From Litoditis marina (lineage: Eukaryota > Nematoda > Chromadorea > Rhabditida > Rhabditidae): a stretch of DNA of 64,000 nucleotides. Under the pieces are notes generated by a model. It was not told the origin of the DNA. It saw only the letters and a list, made by a program, of their open reading frames with translations, and did no database searches. Shown here one piece after another: positions 23,201-35,570 of this stretch. Positions within the stretch are counted from its first letter, which is position 1, and each line of letters starts with the position of its first letter. The translations under genes were made by a program, and so were the position numbers. The stretch lies in the NCBI GenBank assembly GCA_964036275.1, contig OZ038433.1, forward strand, positions 55,135,902 through 55,199,901, given 5' to 3'.

Positions 23201-26200
23201 AGTTTGTAAGAAAAGCGGGTGATTTACTAGAGCATCTAACAAAGTCGCTTTACGTTTGACTATTTACCTGTAGGCGGCCGGATCGTTCCTAATACTGTCC
23301 GCTTTTTCGATGGCTGTTCTACACTGTTGACGAAACTCGGCAGAACGACCCGAGGCAAAAAACTGAAATTGGTATTCCATTTAGAGGATATTCGACTTAC
23401 AACACACTTGGTACATAATCATACACAAGCGACGAGCCTCCAATTCGAAGTCACATTTTGCTCAACAAGGGAAAAGGGAAGCGGTTCGGTTCTAGTCAGT
23501 TTTCGTTAGCCGATGCCATCTATCTATACTAGTACGCAACTTCCAGACGCGAAATTCATTCGACCTTCTACGGTAACCCTTTTCAAAACACTGAGAAAAC
23601 CCAGTTTGCTCACTTTGTGTCGATGTGACGCTGACGATGAAAGGTGACTTCGGGGAGACACCAGAGAGTAAAGCTTGTAGGTAGTAGGAATAGTTGAATT
23701 AGCCCTACTAAGTTAAAAATATGAATTAGTGATCAAAATATAAACTACACTCACCTCCACAGTACTAGCCTTCAACGGACCGAGATAGAGAGCATGAAGA
23801 AGGGCGTCAGGCGGCAGATCCGCGTTCAAATACTCGCCATGCATACAGAACGAGAGAGCCGCGAAACTGAACTGACAGTATAAAAACTAACGTCACAATC
23901 CATTTTCCAAAATAGAGTCACGTCAAGTTGATTAATTCCATAGTGTATGTAATCCTCACATCCTTACCTAACCAAATTGCCAGAGTATTTTCGTGACCTC
24001 GTATAAGGAAGAGAGACATACACCGGCCAGGGGCTCTCATTTATTCTAAAAGCTCGCGATACCCCGGCTGTTTAGATTCGCGACCCCTCCAAAGTAGATC
24101 AAAACAGCATGATTTTCACTAGTTTTGTATGAAATTTATTGAATTTAAACTCTCGATCCGCACTTTTCTTCAAAAAAATTTGTTCGCAACTCCTATCTCG
24201 AGGCGTTTATGATTGAGAGGACAAAAGTGATACTAACGAGATAGTCCCGTTTGCAGTTGCTTCTGCCACGAGAGGAGCCAGTTTCTCCAACTTTTCTGTT
24301 TTGTTGTCCGGTACCAGGATATAACGAATCTGTTTCCACAGTTTGGACTGGAAAGAGAACACAATACTACACACCCAGTTATTCCAGTTTTATTTTTAGA
24401 CCAGCAATAAATCTTTTATCTATAGGATATGTTTGCAATGAACTAGTACAGTAGCACTATCACTACTGAATTACCGTTTTATGAACAATTCACAACTTCA
24501 CACAATTATTCACGTTTCACAGTGAATTCCTTATCGTTTAAGAAGGGGGTAAACAGGAGGTAAGGTCGATCGAAGTTTTGTTTTGTTAACCTCTATCGTA
24601 AATGAGGCACCGAGCCTTGGAACGTAATATTAAAGTAAAGCGAGCTTATTTATGTTGAAACACAAAAAAACACAACATACCTCAATGGGAACGGGAACAG
24701 CAAGAAGTCTTCGGAACAATTCTTTCGACTTCTCGAATGGAATGACCACACGGGGCGCGACTGAGATGAAACGAGCACGCTGAAACGGAATCATACCTCA
24801 GTGAAGTTGTGCAAACATGCAGAAACAATCAGAAACCACCCATTTTTTTCATGCAAAATCATGAATTTTCACATGTTTGAATCTGAAAACGAATTACTTT
24901 CTGTGGAATAGTCAAACCTTACGGGGTATGCTAAGAATGATGACCGAGATGAATGAGCAACAACAAACAACATCGCAACGCAAACGTTTATAAATGAAAA
25001 AGCCGTGAACACGTGAACAGTAAGCGAAATGTACATTTAGAACTGAACAAATTCTCTCCCAACAGAAACTGCGCAATTTCAGCAAGTTTGATACAACATA
25101 CGAGTCGGAAACATTTTTATTTTGGAAAACAAATTCTATAACTTTACTTTATTTAAAAACGTGGAATCGTCGACAGGCTTCTCAAATCTCTTTTCTATGT
25201 GTTCTGCCGAGTGAAATAGAATAAATTCGCCCACCTTCTTTTTCTTGGCATCAGGCCCGTTCAATGGGGTGTCGCTCTGTGGGGCCTTTTGCGAAGTCGG
25301 CAGTTGATAGGGTATGATGATCTAGAATAGTCATTTCACATTATGATCCACAAATGAAGAGAGTTTGTCTGAATTAGTGAGTTTTTTCACTGAACGCAGT
25401 TACGCAGATGCTCTCGCAGAGGAAGTAGGAAGACGATTTGGGGTTGGGTCATATGAAACAAGTTGTGAAATAGGCTGATGTTCCCAGTTCAAATCCATTC
25501 TCAGCAAAGAACACGCAAAAAAACATTCTTCTTTGAAACCACATGGTTAATTTGAAACTATTGAGCAAGCGTAAGAATACTACTAGCACAAGCTAGCTGA
25601 CATTAATAATTAATAATCAACCAACATTCATTCCTTTAGCTTGTATAGTATAACCACGGTGTTCTCGCCTACAGTAATTTTTGCGATTAAACTTGTATTT
25701 AGCTCTGTCCACGAAGTTTTCGGGGCGGGACACTGTATCCCACTGCAATTTGGAATGGTCGCAGCACTAATTCGCTGCGTATCGCGCTTATTTTCAAGCG
25801 AATCATTTGCGGAGCGTCTAAAATCGAGAACGCGAGTTCCTTGTCTGTCAAAGCTGTTGTTGAGAACGCCGTATAACTTTAGTTTGGATAGTTTAGTTCT
25901 AATATAGACAAATGAGGAATGGAGTTTGGAATACTCACATTAAGTAGTAGGTCCTTCAGCGAAATCATTGATGACGGCTCATTTGCCAGACCTATCTTGG
26001 GTATTTCGTTTGTACGGGAATACTCTTCACAGGAATCAAACAGGGAAATGTAGAGGTCGGGAAGCTAGAATTGATAAACAGTTCTAGCTTTTAGCATACC
26101 CCAGTTGTCCAAATAGCCAAAACAAATCGAAAAACAGGCTACTTTTTGACGAGAACATAGTCTATTTTTGATGCGAAATCATTACATTTCACGTGTTTGG

Positions 26201-27035
26201 TTGACTTTAGAGAAAAAAACTACTGTATGCATTGAGTATAGACAGAAAAAAATCATTATTATGAGCTCGCTAAAGAAAAAGACCACTAGAAAGATCATGA
26301 TTGCCTCACCACGTTTTTATCCACGGGGTCGAATAACTTCTTTGCTAATGGAAGATAACTGAACCGCGGATGACTATTCCGCGCATTTTTAGAATTCGAT
26401 CGATGACTTGCATATATGGTTCCGACTTCCACCTGAAACAAATACAATGTGACATTATTTTAAGGAGCGGGTGACAACGTGGGACTTTTCACAGCACTGA
26501 AATTTAACCATTGCCCAACGCTTCGCAGCGCGTTGGGCGTTGCGCGTTAACGTAACCGAACAGCACTAATTCTCAAAAGGTTGGTCGCGCGAACTAACCT
26601 ACTCCTAATCCTACACGCTTACACACAAAAACTAAAGTGGAAACTGAAGGGATATTTGATGTGTTTATCCGGAACTCTATCTGAAGTCGTTTTCGGGGTG
26701 GAAAACATCTCTATTATTCACGCATGAAGAAATTTTACCAGTGGTCGATGATAAAAGATATTCCCAGAAGTTTCGTGAAATCAGCGACCGTAACAATCTC
26801 ATGGTGTCCTCTTCCCGTGTAGCGGATCAGATTGATAGAAAACTGACGATGTAAGACTGATTATAACCGAGTTATCCATCTAGGAATGAGCTTGCAACGA
26901 TAACTCGTACATGAGGATCCGTGTATTCACCTATCGATCTTACACTTAAGTTACTATCTATAATACGACCATAGAACGTACCTTGTATAAATCACAAAGA
27001 TTATCCAAGACGGTCAATGTGTCCTCTTCTGTCAT
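17215..27035 (-). CDS. MUT-7/EXD3-like DEDDy 3'-5' exonuclease, 21 exons
   Basis: Exons in transcript order: 27035-26982, 26432-26310, 26064-25939, 25321-25235, 24779-24681, 24347-24238, 23866-23755, 23362-23268, 22646-22600, 22418-22336, 21996-21929, 21551-21447, 21218-21152, 20875-20813, 20543-20476, 20109-19979, 19669-19563, 19179-19024, 18226-18101, 17642-17571, 17367-17215. Phases agree; 2052 nt give 683 residues. The exonuclease domain is C-terminal. Exo I is VGLDAEW (D and E near 425-427), followed by ATILQVAIRSYVFIVDM. Exo II is KLGFQFSEDL (D about 486). Exo III is YAAMDAY (Y about 636, D about 640), preceded by GRPLDKTEQCSVWDRRPLR. A low-complexity insert of about 100 residues separates Exo II from Exo III. 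All four DEDDy positions are present, so it should be active. In C. elegans MUT-7 acts in RNAi and transposon silencing; orthology here is inferred, and a MUT-7 paralogue is possible. The weakest junction is the acceptor before 22646. Confidence 0.88.
18842..19020. mobile_element. Palindromic MITE family R1, copy 3, abutting an exon
   Basis: GAGTACGTTTGTTAGAAGAT at one end and GATCTTCTAGCATTCGTACT at the other. It ends four nt from the 3' end of the exonuclease exon 19179-19024, so the minus-strand donor GTTCAGAGTACG is partly made of MITE sequence. Confidence 0.85.
22096..22255. repeat. Dispersed repeat R6, copy 3
   Basis: TAAGTCTCGACAAAAGGAGT, ATTAAAAATCGACCGA and TATTCGGCGAAACATTAGTC match the copies at 16750-17210. 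It lies in an intron of the exonuclease gene. Confidence 0.65.
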
Positions 27036-27084
27036 CCTTCAACTTCTTCGCGGCGACAATAAAATACTTCTAATAGAAATCTTC

Positions 27085-27100
27085 TCAAATAATCTGAAAA
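27085..27100 (-). promoter_or_regulatory. Probable trans-splice acceptor of the exonuclease gene
   Basis: On the minus strand TTTTTTTCAG ends at 27094, 58 nt upstream of the ATG at 27035, with no upstream coding exon. It could be a spliced-leader site or a 5'-UTR intron end. Confidence 0.5.
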
Positions 27101-27777
27101 AAATAACTGAGACGTCGGACGGAAATCGATTCAAAACATATTGGGAAAATTGAAGTTTGACGTTTCTTCATATCACTCCCGCGGGGTTGAACTAACTACT
27201 TCGAAAGCTTGACAGCAAAATATATTTAATAAAGGTGGGTGGGAGTAGAATCTCAATATTCTCATTATTTTCAAGTAAAGTATAGCTAGTTTTAGCTTTA
27301 TTTCCAATTGAAAAAAATTGAATGTCGGGTATAAAATCGAGGCGCCGAACCTAAAATTTAGTACGCACCGTGTTATTGCGTACCAAACTCTGGTCAAACG
27401 AATGGTAAAAATTTGTGTCTTGCCAATGTGTCTTGTTTGTGAACTCCAGCAAAATGATACCGAAAGGAACGCAATGTTGAAATGAAGTTGAAACGCAGAA
27501 GAAAACCGGGTCTATGTCGGGAGCCATCAATTTGAAGCCACAATGGCTTGATTGTATTGAGTACGACGTTCAAGTCATCACCAGAACTTGAATATTTTCT
27601 CTGGGAGTTAGTCAAACCAACCTACTCGCCGCGGAGTATTCTATAGAATGACTTTGGAGTATCGCCAATGTTACCACGTCACGTGAAGATGTTCGTTTGG
27701 TCTACTCTTTTTGTAACATGCCAATTCGTGCTTGGAAGCCCCTCAGCCTACTTACAATCGGTACCCAGCATAGAAGG

Positions 27778-27987
27778 TACCAGGAATAAGTCATTCGAAA
27801 TTAAAAGTCATTAAAGTAAAAGTCATTCAAAAGTAAAAGTCATTAATTCACTTTTAGTCAGGATTTGAAAATTACGAAAATTTTCGGAAACTTTATTTTT
27901 GATTCTCAACTGTTTCTGTACTTAATGACTTTTACTTTCGAATGACTTTTACTTTAATGACTTTTAATTTCGAATGACTTATTCTGG
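27778..27987. repeat. Long inverted repeat built from AAAGTCATT units
   Basis: ACCAGGAATAAGTCATTCGA on the left pairs with TCGAATGACTTATTCTGGT on the right. Both arms repeat AAAGTCATT / AATGACTTT several times around a spacer of about 70 bp. Confidence 0.9.
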
Positions 27988-28094
27988 TTGCCGCATAGAA
28001 CGTTAGGTTTCATACTGTAGAAGTCTAGATTCCAGTGAAGCCATTGTAGTTTGGACAGAGTGTGGGTTTATGTATACATCTCGGCCTTCTCGGC

Positions 28095-28885
28095 GGATTA
28101 CTGAAGCAACCGGGTCGATATCAACGGTCAACCCGGTTGCTTTTGTGAAGAAAATTTGGTTGATTTTCAAAGCAACCGAAAAGCAACCAAACAGTATTTT
28201 ACAACCAACCAACCTCTCTTTACAAAATCAACCGGGTTGATATTGAAATCAACAAGCTCTATTACTTCACAAAACTCGGTTGCTTTTGTAAAGAAAGGTT
28301 GGTTCGCGTTCATCGGATTACAGAAGCAACCGGGTTGATATCAACCAAAAGTCAACCCGGTTGCTTTTGTAAAGAAAATTTGGTTAATTTTCAAAGCAAC
28401 CAAAAAGCAACCGGATTGCTTCTGAGAAGCAACCAACCTCTCTTTACAAAATCAACCGGGTTGATATTGAAACCAACAATCTCTATTACTTCACAAAACT
28501 CGGTTGCTTTTGTAAGAAACGTTGGTTCGCGTTCGTCGGATTACAGAAGCAACCGGGTTGGTATCAACCAAAAGTCAACCCGGTTGCTTTTGTAAAGAAA
28601 ATTTGGTTGATTTTCAAAGCAACCAAAAAGCAACCGGATTGCTTCTGAGAAGCAACCAACCTCTCTCTACAAAATCAACCGGGTTGATATTGAAATCAAC
28701 AAGCTCTATTACTTCACAAAACTCGGTTGATATCAACCCGGTTGCTTGGGTAATTGGCCGGTTGGTTCTAAAAAGCAATTTGGTTGCTTTTCGGTTGCTT
28801 CCTGAGAGCAACCAAATTTTTATTACAAAAACAACCGGGTTGCTTTTTGGTTGATATAAACCCAGTTGCCTGGGTAATTGGCCGT
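28095..28885. repeat. GGTTG/CAACC-rich foldback repeat R7, large array
   Basis: About three tandem superunits of roughly 220 bp, each with CAACCGGGTTGATAT, TTGGTTGATTTTCAAAGCAA and AAAAGCAACCGGATTGC, in direct and inverted order. Long frames across it on both strands are repeat-driven. Confidence 0.9.
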
Positions 28886-31120
28886 CATTCTCGTGAAAAT
28901 GAACATCACAATCGTTTGGGCAGCTTTCAAAGACTCCACCACCAAGCTACTCAAAACCAACACAGTCGAATTCTGCACAAGGAACGCAAACAAGTCTTTG
29001 TAACTCTCCATATAACCTCAGCTCAATGTTATTCGTCACCGATGGAAGGCTCAGCTAACAAGTTTCGCATTCGGATGGTACAACCGCTCATGTGAAACTC
29101 GAGCGGTTACTGTACGTCAGATTTTGATGTGCGCTTTTCCCGATTGATTTCGAGCTCTGCGCAACTAAAATGAATCCTCTGTTAGTACAGCAGTTGATTC
29201 AGTATGTACATGCCCAAATCCTCTTGGGTATAGTTTCTAATCTTCTCTGAAGCACAATATCTTCAAAAAACAGTTTATTGAGCATTGTCGAGTTGTTAGA
29301 GTTATGGGCGATCCTCTCAGTCTTCATTTTCATGACTGCGAAACATGTGTAAAGTGAAAGTCTAGGGTTTCAAGTTGACTTGTTCTCTTACCATGCATGA
29401 AAAAAATATGCGCTTTGAAGTAAAATCCAAACTTCAAATCGGTTGCATCAATGGTTGAATGGAGAAACATTATTCGAAGAAATATACTTCACCATCTCAT
29501 AGTTTGATCGGAAACGGAAATTGGAAATAGAATAAATCAATCTCTAACAAGCTTTCATAATACCTACACAACTTGAATATTTCGTTCGTCTATGTATAAA
29601 AAAACGTTGGGGGTTAGATCACATAACTTGAGATATCATAATTGACTGTAATATTTTCAATTCTAAATAAGTGGGCTTCACACTTTTCCACTACCTTCAA
29701 CTTATGCGAAAATATTCAGATAAAATGTAACAATGAAATCTATCGTTGAAATGTTTCTGGCCCTGTTTTTATTACGCGTCTCCGTGTGTCACCGGAAACA
29801 GTTGGTTATCGAGTGAAAAGCGAGGGAGAAAAGATATCACACCTCACACAGACAGTCATACGTCACAATCTCTCATTCACAAAGATTCTCGTTTCAAAGA
29901 TAAATTCTCATCTATTCTCATACCTTATGAAGATCCGTGTTAGAATGACGCCATCGATGAAAGAACTAGTCAATGAATACTCTGTGTGAAACATTCAACT
30001 AATCTTGTGTACTATAGTTGTGTTTTTCATCTCTCTCAGAACTATTTCTGAATGAACAGTATTCCAAACATTGAATATAGTTCGGGTGTTTATATATATC
30101 GCGTGAAACTCTCAACCAATGCTATACACTACATCTTGTGTGTACAATAGGATACCATGTTTCCATAAATCTAATGTACGCCCAAAATTTGGTTTTTCCA
30201 TGCTCCTTTTATACTCTTGTTGTATGGTCTATACTATTTTTTTGTGTTTTGAGCGGACGTCCAGAAAGTTTATGCAAATGAGAATGAGGTAGAAAACGAG
30301 AGACGGTAAAAAACCTTTTTATTTGAATCATGTTTACTTTCAGGTTAACAAAAATTCTAATCGTCTCTTTGTATTAAATTGCAAAATTGCAGAGCCCAGG
30401 GGATCATACAAAATTTTTTTAAAGGGAATTTTTTCAATGTGTAGTCCATAATTGAGACACAGTGAAACATTTCAGTTGTTCTGAATCATTCTTCGTTTTT
30501 GTAAAAAAAATCGAGTTCGATTAGCGAAGAACTTCATTTGTATGCCCAGTTTACATAATTTTACGACCGCTACTTCACATTCTCTTTGTTTTTTTCTTGC
30601 TGTGTGGTCTCTCGCAGTCTGCACATTAACTTTCTGAATATTTACTGCTTGTTTATCATTTTTGAAATTTTCTAACAAAATGGTATATTCTCAAGTATCT
30701 CTAGTAGCATTTTGTGTTGTACTAGCAATAGACTTTTTTTGAGATCCCCACATAATCAAGACCTCTTCTGAGACAATGAGCTGAAATAGCCTATATTTAA
30801 ATTGGAGTTTATATATTGTTGAGCGACCCATTCGATAGAACTCTTATGTGAAGTGGGTCTTTTTGACAATAACGCGATTACCCTAATTTTCATATTGAAC
30901 TCATCCTCAATTTTTTGCTAAAAACCAATCATGCAATTTTCCATACCTTTAGTTGATTTTCTGATAGTTATAGCGGATTACCAATTGTGTGGCCATTATG
31001 TATCTACGTTAGAGGAGAACTGTGAAGAATTACTTCTTGTTATCAAGATTTTAAATTCTATTCTCCTAAATATGTATCATTCACCCCTAATAAAAACGTT
31101 CGAATTCGGATAAAACTCTC
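28886..31120. other. Intergenic, no supported gene
   Basis: An AT-rich stretch between the divergent exonuclease and phosphatase genes. A 27-codon frame at 29733 starts with a signal-peptide-like MKSIVEMFLALFLLRVSVCH after an ATATTCAG acceptor, but it stops soon and no second exon could be joined. Two AATGTTTCA motifs (inverted, 29987 and 30463) lie here. Nothing else stands out. Confidence 0.5.
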
Positions 31121-31124
31121 AATA

Positions 31125-31125
<1 letters not shown>

Positions 31126-31202
<77 letters not shown>

Positions 31203-31205
31203 CAT
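31126..31205. repeat. (ATT)n microsatellite
   Basis: About 26 uninterrupted ATT units, followed by degenerate ATT/ATC units to about 31240. The minus-strand frame reads as a poly-asparagine run but is only the repeat. Confidence 0.97.
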
Positions 31206-31609
31206 TATTATTATTATCATTATTACTATTATAATTATTATCAAAAATTTTGATTCGATTCGCTCTACTTATGTATAATTTATCCTCAATTAACATGTTA
31301 GAAACGAGATAGATTTCTTTTTTTACCATCCCTTTGGGGTGTTCTCTTTTGATTTTTGTGCGTGGGACCGGGACTCTGGGGGATCAATCACTCCCGCCAC
31401 TCGAAAACCGACGAAGTTCCCTCGATTGATCAGAATAGAGACAGAATAACAAACAGACCATCATTTCAATCAAGTAGTCCAAACGCAGTCCAGTACTTAT
31501 ACAAGTAAAACTAAGAGTTTGTCTGTGCAAACCAACTAGTTTGCCTATTACATCCTTGTTGTACCTGTCTAGAACCCTAGATCTATCTCTTACTTTAGCA
31601 CATCAGAAA

Positions 31610-31738
31610 ATTTGGCACTTTGTGGTACGATTTGGCACTTTGTGGTACGGTACGAAATCGGCGAATTTTGCACTTTGTTGTGCGAAATCGGCGAATTTGG
31701 CACTTCGTGGTAGAAAATCAGCGAATTTGGCACCTTTC
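31610..31738. repeat. Minisatellite of GCGAATTTGGCAC units
   Basis: Four to five copies of a unit of about 25-30 bp, with AATTTGGCACTTTGTGGTA and AAATCGGCGAATTT. Confidence 0.8.
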
Positions 31739-31739
31739 C

Positions 31740-34510
31740 ATACACGCGCACGAATCCTGATAAATTGTATTACTTATGTATGCGATTTGAAGTTTAGTCC
31801 TCCTGTTCTACACATATCGAGTAGGGTCCGTGTTGAGAATAGTTAATAGCCGTTCTATTTTTAACTTGTTCTCTAGCAAGTTGAAATTAGCTTCATGAGT
31901 TTTTGCATATCCATTTATCAAGAATTTACGCCTGACTTCTACCATGGTAATGAAAATGTCCGTTCAAATCAATTTATCAAATATATATCTGATTCAAAAT
32001 ATATAAAATGTGAACTGACCCTTGCTAGCTAGTGTAATTGAGCCTCAAAAGATGATGCTTACATAAATATTGACTTTTCTACCTACAAAAGTGGACAGAA
32101 TACTTGTAGAGCTCACATATGTTTGAAGATAAGGAAAAGTTTGAGGTGAAGATGGCGTAAGATTGATATAGACTATTGTAGCAGCTCTTTTTCCGTTCAC
32201 TCTTTTTGCTTGTCAATCTGATACTTTAAATACGAAATTATTTAGAGCGAATTCATTTGCTGGAGCACGCCAGCTGATTTAGATTTTCTCAAATCACTCC
32301 AGTGTTTCATTGGTAGTATCTATTGGTCAGATCGGTTTTCTATTGTTTGCGTTGTTTAACATCGAAAAAATATACCTTGTTTTCCTCCTTTTCTAAGATT
32401 CTGTACATTTACTCTTATCTTTAATATCTTCCTTTCTTCTTTCTTTAATATCTTCAATATCATTAGTTATTTCGAATAGCAAATATTATTTGAACACAAG
32501 TCTTGTTTTCAGTCGGCTCCAAGTACTTTGAAGAGTACTCAAATGTTGGAGGTATCGCATGATCACGTGAACGACCACACAGGTGAACTTGTGTACTAGA
32601 AAAAGACACGCCGCCTTTGGAACTCTTACGAAAACAATATTTCTGCAAATATACTGCAACTGAAACACTGAACTTCACTTCGAGCCTTGTAAGAACTGAG
32701 CTCGGCACAATAAATGCAAATTCTGCAGCTCATCAACCTATTTCACACCTTCAAACGGTGTAAGATGTTTCGAGCGTTTGGAAACTCTTGAACAACTCTG
32801 TATACATGTTTGTATTATTAAAAAAAGTTTTCTCTGGCCTTTCATATTTGTTGTGTTTGAAGCAGCTGTATGACAAACCCCTTGCATAATTTCACGGAAA
32901 AGGACATGGTCTGGCAAACTCCGGGACTGTTAGAACTATATTTAGATTAACTGCTCACTTTCTTTCTGAGTTTTCGCAGAATTTGAATTTGCCTTTAAAT
33001 GCAATTATACGTTTCAAGTGTAATGATGCGGAATAACACCTTTCACAAATATTTCCGCCTCAAAAACACCTTGGCTTGCCTTCCGACGCACTGCACGAAA
33101 ATGCACAATGAGTAGTGATTTTTTTAAATTTCATTTCTTTTAAATTTACAGAGAATAAAGTGAAATTGTAAACTGTTTTCATAGTGATCCTTCTCTGCTT
33201 ATATTTTCACATTTGCTTCCCCCCCCCCCGTGTTTTCAGTTGGTTCACACTAATGACTCTCCCACTAGATTTTTCTGTCAACACATGTAACACGACTTGT
33301 CATAGTTAAAATCAAACCATCCATCACAACACGATAATAATTCCAACAGGAAAAATGAGAGAAGGTAGAGCGAATCTCGCTAAAATTTCACATTGTAGCT
33401 CTAACGGCGTGTAATGATCAGGGAAATTTACGTTTACGTAATGGTTTGTTCAACTAAATCTATCTTATTTTGTGGTTTGAACCGCTCCCGATCCTTTCTC
33501 GTTCTTGTTCACCCACTGCTCATGTTTTGGTTCATTCCATTACGATAACCCCTTCCCCTGTTGAATCTTTTTTTTGCACGGACACAAAACGTGCCGGTTG
33601 TTCTCACATAAAAACGTTTCGGAAAAAGTTAAGTATTTCTAGTGTGTTCCAAAATATTTTCTACATTTTGTAGTTTCACTGAGAACGATCATTGGAAAGT
33701 TCGAATGTTTACTGTTGTACTGTAAGAGTGTCGGTAGGAATGATGTGAACATGTCCGGTCATTGCCCAGCACCTGCCCGCACTTTGCCCGATCCATCTCT
33801 TTGCGACCCATCTCCCCCTTTTCCCTGGGCGTCGACTGTTTGAGTAGCTCTTCACCGGGCGGCTTCTCCTCTTGAGAGACCGCGCCATCTTCTTACAGTT
33901 TCTCTTCTATTTTCAGCCACTAATCTGTAACTACTACTCAAACGTCATTGAAATCTACAGAGTTCTACTTGTTTTATCGCACTATTTCCTGTCATATTAA
34001 GGTTGAAGCTAATAACTAGGTGAAAATTGACGAAACATCAGAACTTGTATGTGTTCTCCTTTCATATTTTCAGTGCTCTCAAGTTTTAAACTCTTTTTGA
34101 CTGACAGTATAGCGAATCAAAATATGTCCGGGGCAACAAAAATGAGTGTTTCGAAACGTTTTCGTCCCAATCCCAGCCATTTTAATGCAGTCTCTCTCAG
34201 TGATGGGGTCAATAGCCGTTTCAAATTCGTTTTTTTTGAATGAAAATCTCCGTCGGTATTATTGAAAAATATTACATACTTTCTCCATCTTTTCTTCTGA
34301 AAAACAAAATTTTGAGTGTGAAAGCTAAAGAGTTTTTTTTGCAATAACTTGTGCACCAATCATTTCTGCTCTCTAGCAAAGAGCTCTACTGAAGTTATTT
34401 TGTTCCACACTTCCTATTTCTCTCTTGTCGTTTCAATCCATCTCTCTCTCTCTTTATCTCTCTTCATCCTCATCTCTCTCACTCTCTCTGCTGTTCTCTC
34501 TCTCTCTGCT

Positions 34511-34546
<36 letters not shown>

Positions 34547-35290
34547 GTAGCCTGGTCTGACTTTAAAACATTCCATCTGAGTAAACCTTATTCGGTTGAA
34601 CAAACTTCCCAGAATGAGCCTTGGCTGTTTATTTGATCAGCAGAATTCCAGGCGAAATAGCTTCTTCAACTTCACATCGAAATATGGTTTTTGTTTAAAG
34701 TGTATTAGGTTAGTTCTCTACGGAAGTTCCTCCCTTGAGACACATTTTAACATGGATAACTGTTTCTATTTTCTAGGTTCATGTTCGAACAGTCTCTTCT
34801 CTATGAGAATCGATGTTTGACCTCGTAGACAATGCCTCTTATTTATCAGAAAAAATTCATAGGCGTGATGAAATCTAATACGTTCTCGTTCTCGCGTTCT
34901 GTTTTGGAAGTGTTTTGTGACTATTTTTTCGTGATTCGCACAGAGTGTGGCGATTCTACCGTTTAGTGTGCAAGTTGTTAAGGTTACAATGATGAAAACA
35001 GGTCATTCACAAGTTTCGGATCTTTCTCATGTTTCAAACCTTTATCTTACTTTGACCAATCAATTTTCCGTGATTTGCACAGAGTATTGTGGTTTTAGTT
35101 GAGTATGCAAACTGTAAAGTTTACGAAAGATGTTTATCATGTTTCAAACCTTGTTGTTAATCTAAGAACAGCCAGTAGAGAGTTTGTGAATAAGAAGGAA
35201 TTCTGAAGTTCCAACTCAACTTTGTATTCATTTGCGTTATCGGAAAACAAACTACTGTGTACGTTTGCAACTGATCAGAGCTCACTGGCC
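31740..35290. other. Intergenic, no supported gene
   Basis: No exon chain on either strand. It includes an 11-C tract at 33219-33229, a GC-richer pyrimidine block at 33755-33900 that could be regulatory, and a (CT)n stretch at 34438-34543. The 3' part should contain the distal phosphatase promoter. Confidence 0.5.
34438..34543. repeat. (CT)n microsatellite
   Basis: Interrupted CT dinucleotide runs, longest at about 34515-34542. Confidence 0.95.
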
Positions 35291-35293
35291 AGC

Positions 35294-35490
35294 TATGGTC
35301 GTCGCCAAAGGAAAGGCGGGCGGATACTGTATATCTCAGTTTTCGCTGTGTACGATTACATGTCTTCGATTATGGAAGCTTGTCATCATGTACTTACGTA
35401 GCGAGTGGTTATCTTCCCAACTACGAAACGTTCGCTCGCAGGTTCGATTCCGGCGAGAGACAGAAAATTATATTTTTGGCACCCCCTATA
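35294..35490 (+). mobile_element. tRNA-like SINE family R3, copy 5
   Basis: TATGGTCGTCGCC start, CTGTATATCTCAG, GTAGCGAGTGGTTA as A-box-like part, GGTTCGATTCC as B box, CACCCCCTATA end. It lies 60 nt upstream of the acceptor of the first phosphatase exon. Confidence 0.75.
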
Positions 35491-35534
35491 TACTACTATT
35501 CACATACTTGTACTCTTTGTGTTGTTTACTGTTT

Positions 35535-35570
35535 CACACGGTGTATTTAGGTTCGCCCTGCTCTTCGGAA
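35535..35570 (+). promoter_or_regulatory. Probable trans-splice or leader acceptor of the phosphatase long form
   Basis: GGTGTATTTAG ends at 35550, 20 nt before the ATG at 35571. No in-phase coding exon is seen upstream. Confidence 0.4.

Noticed and set aside
30472..30678. Minus-strand frame rich in Lys/Arg
   Set aside because: AT-rich, no splice partner, no family resemblance.
31087..31329. Poly-asparagine protein on the minus strand
   Set aside because: It is only the reverse translation of the ATT microsatellite.
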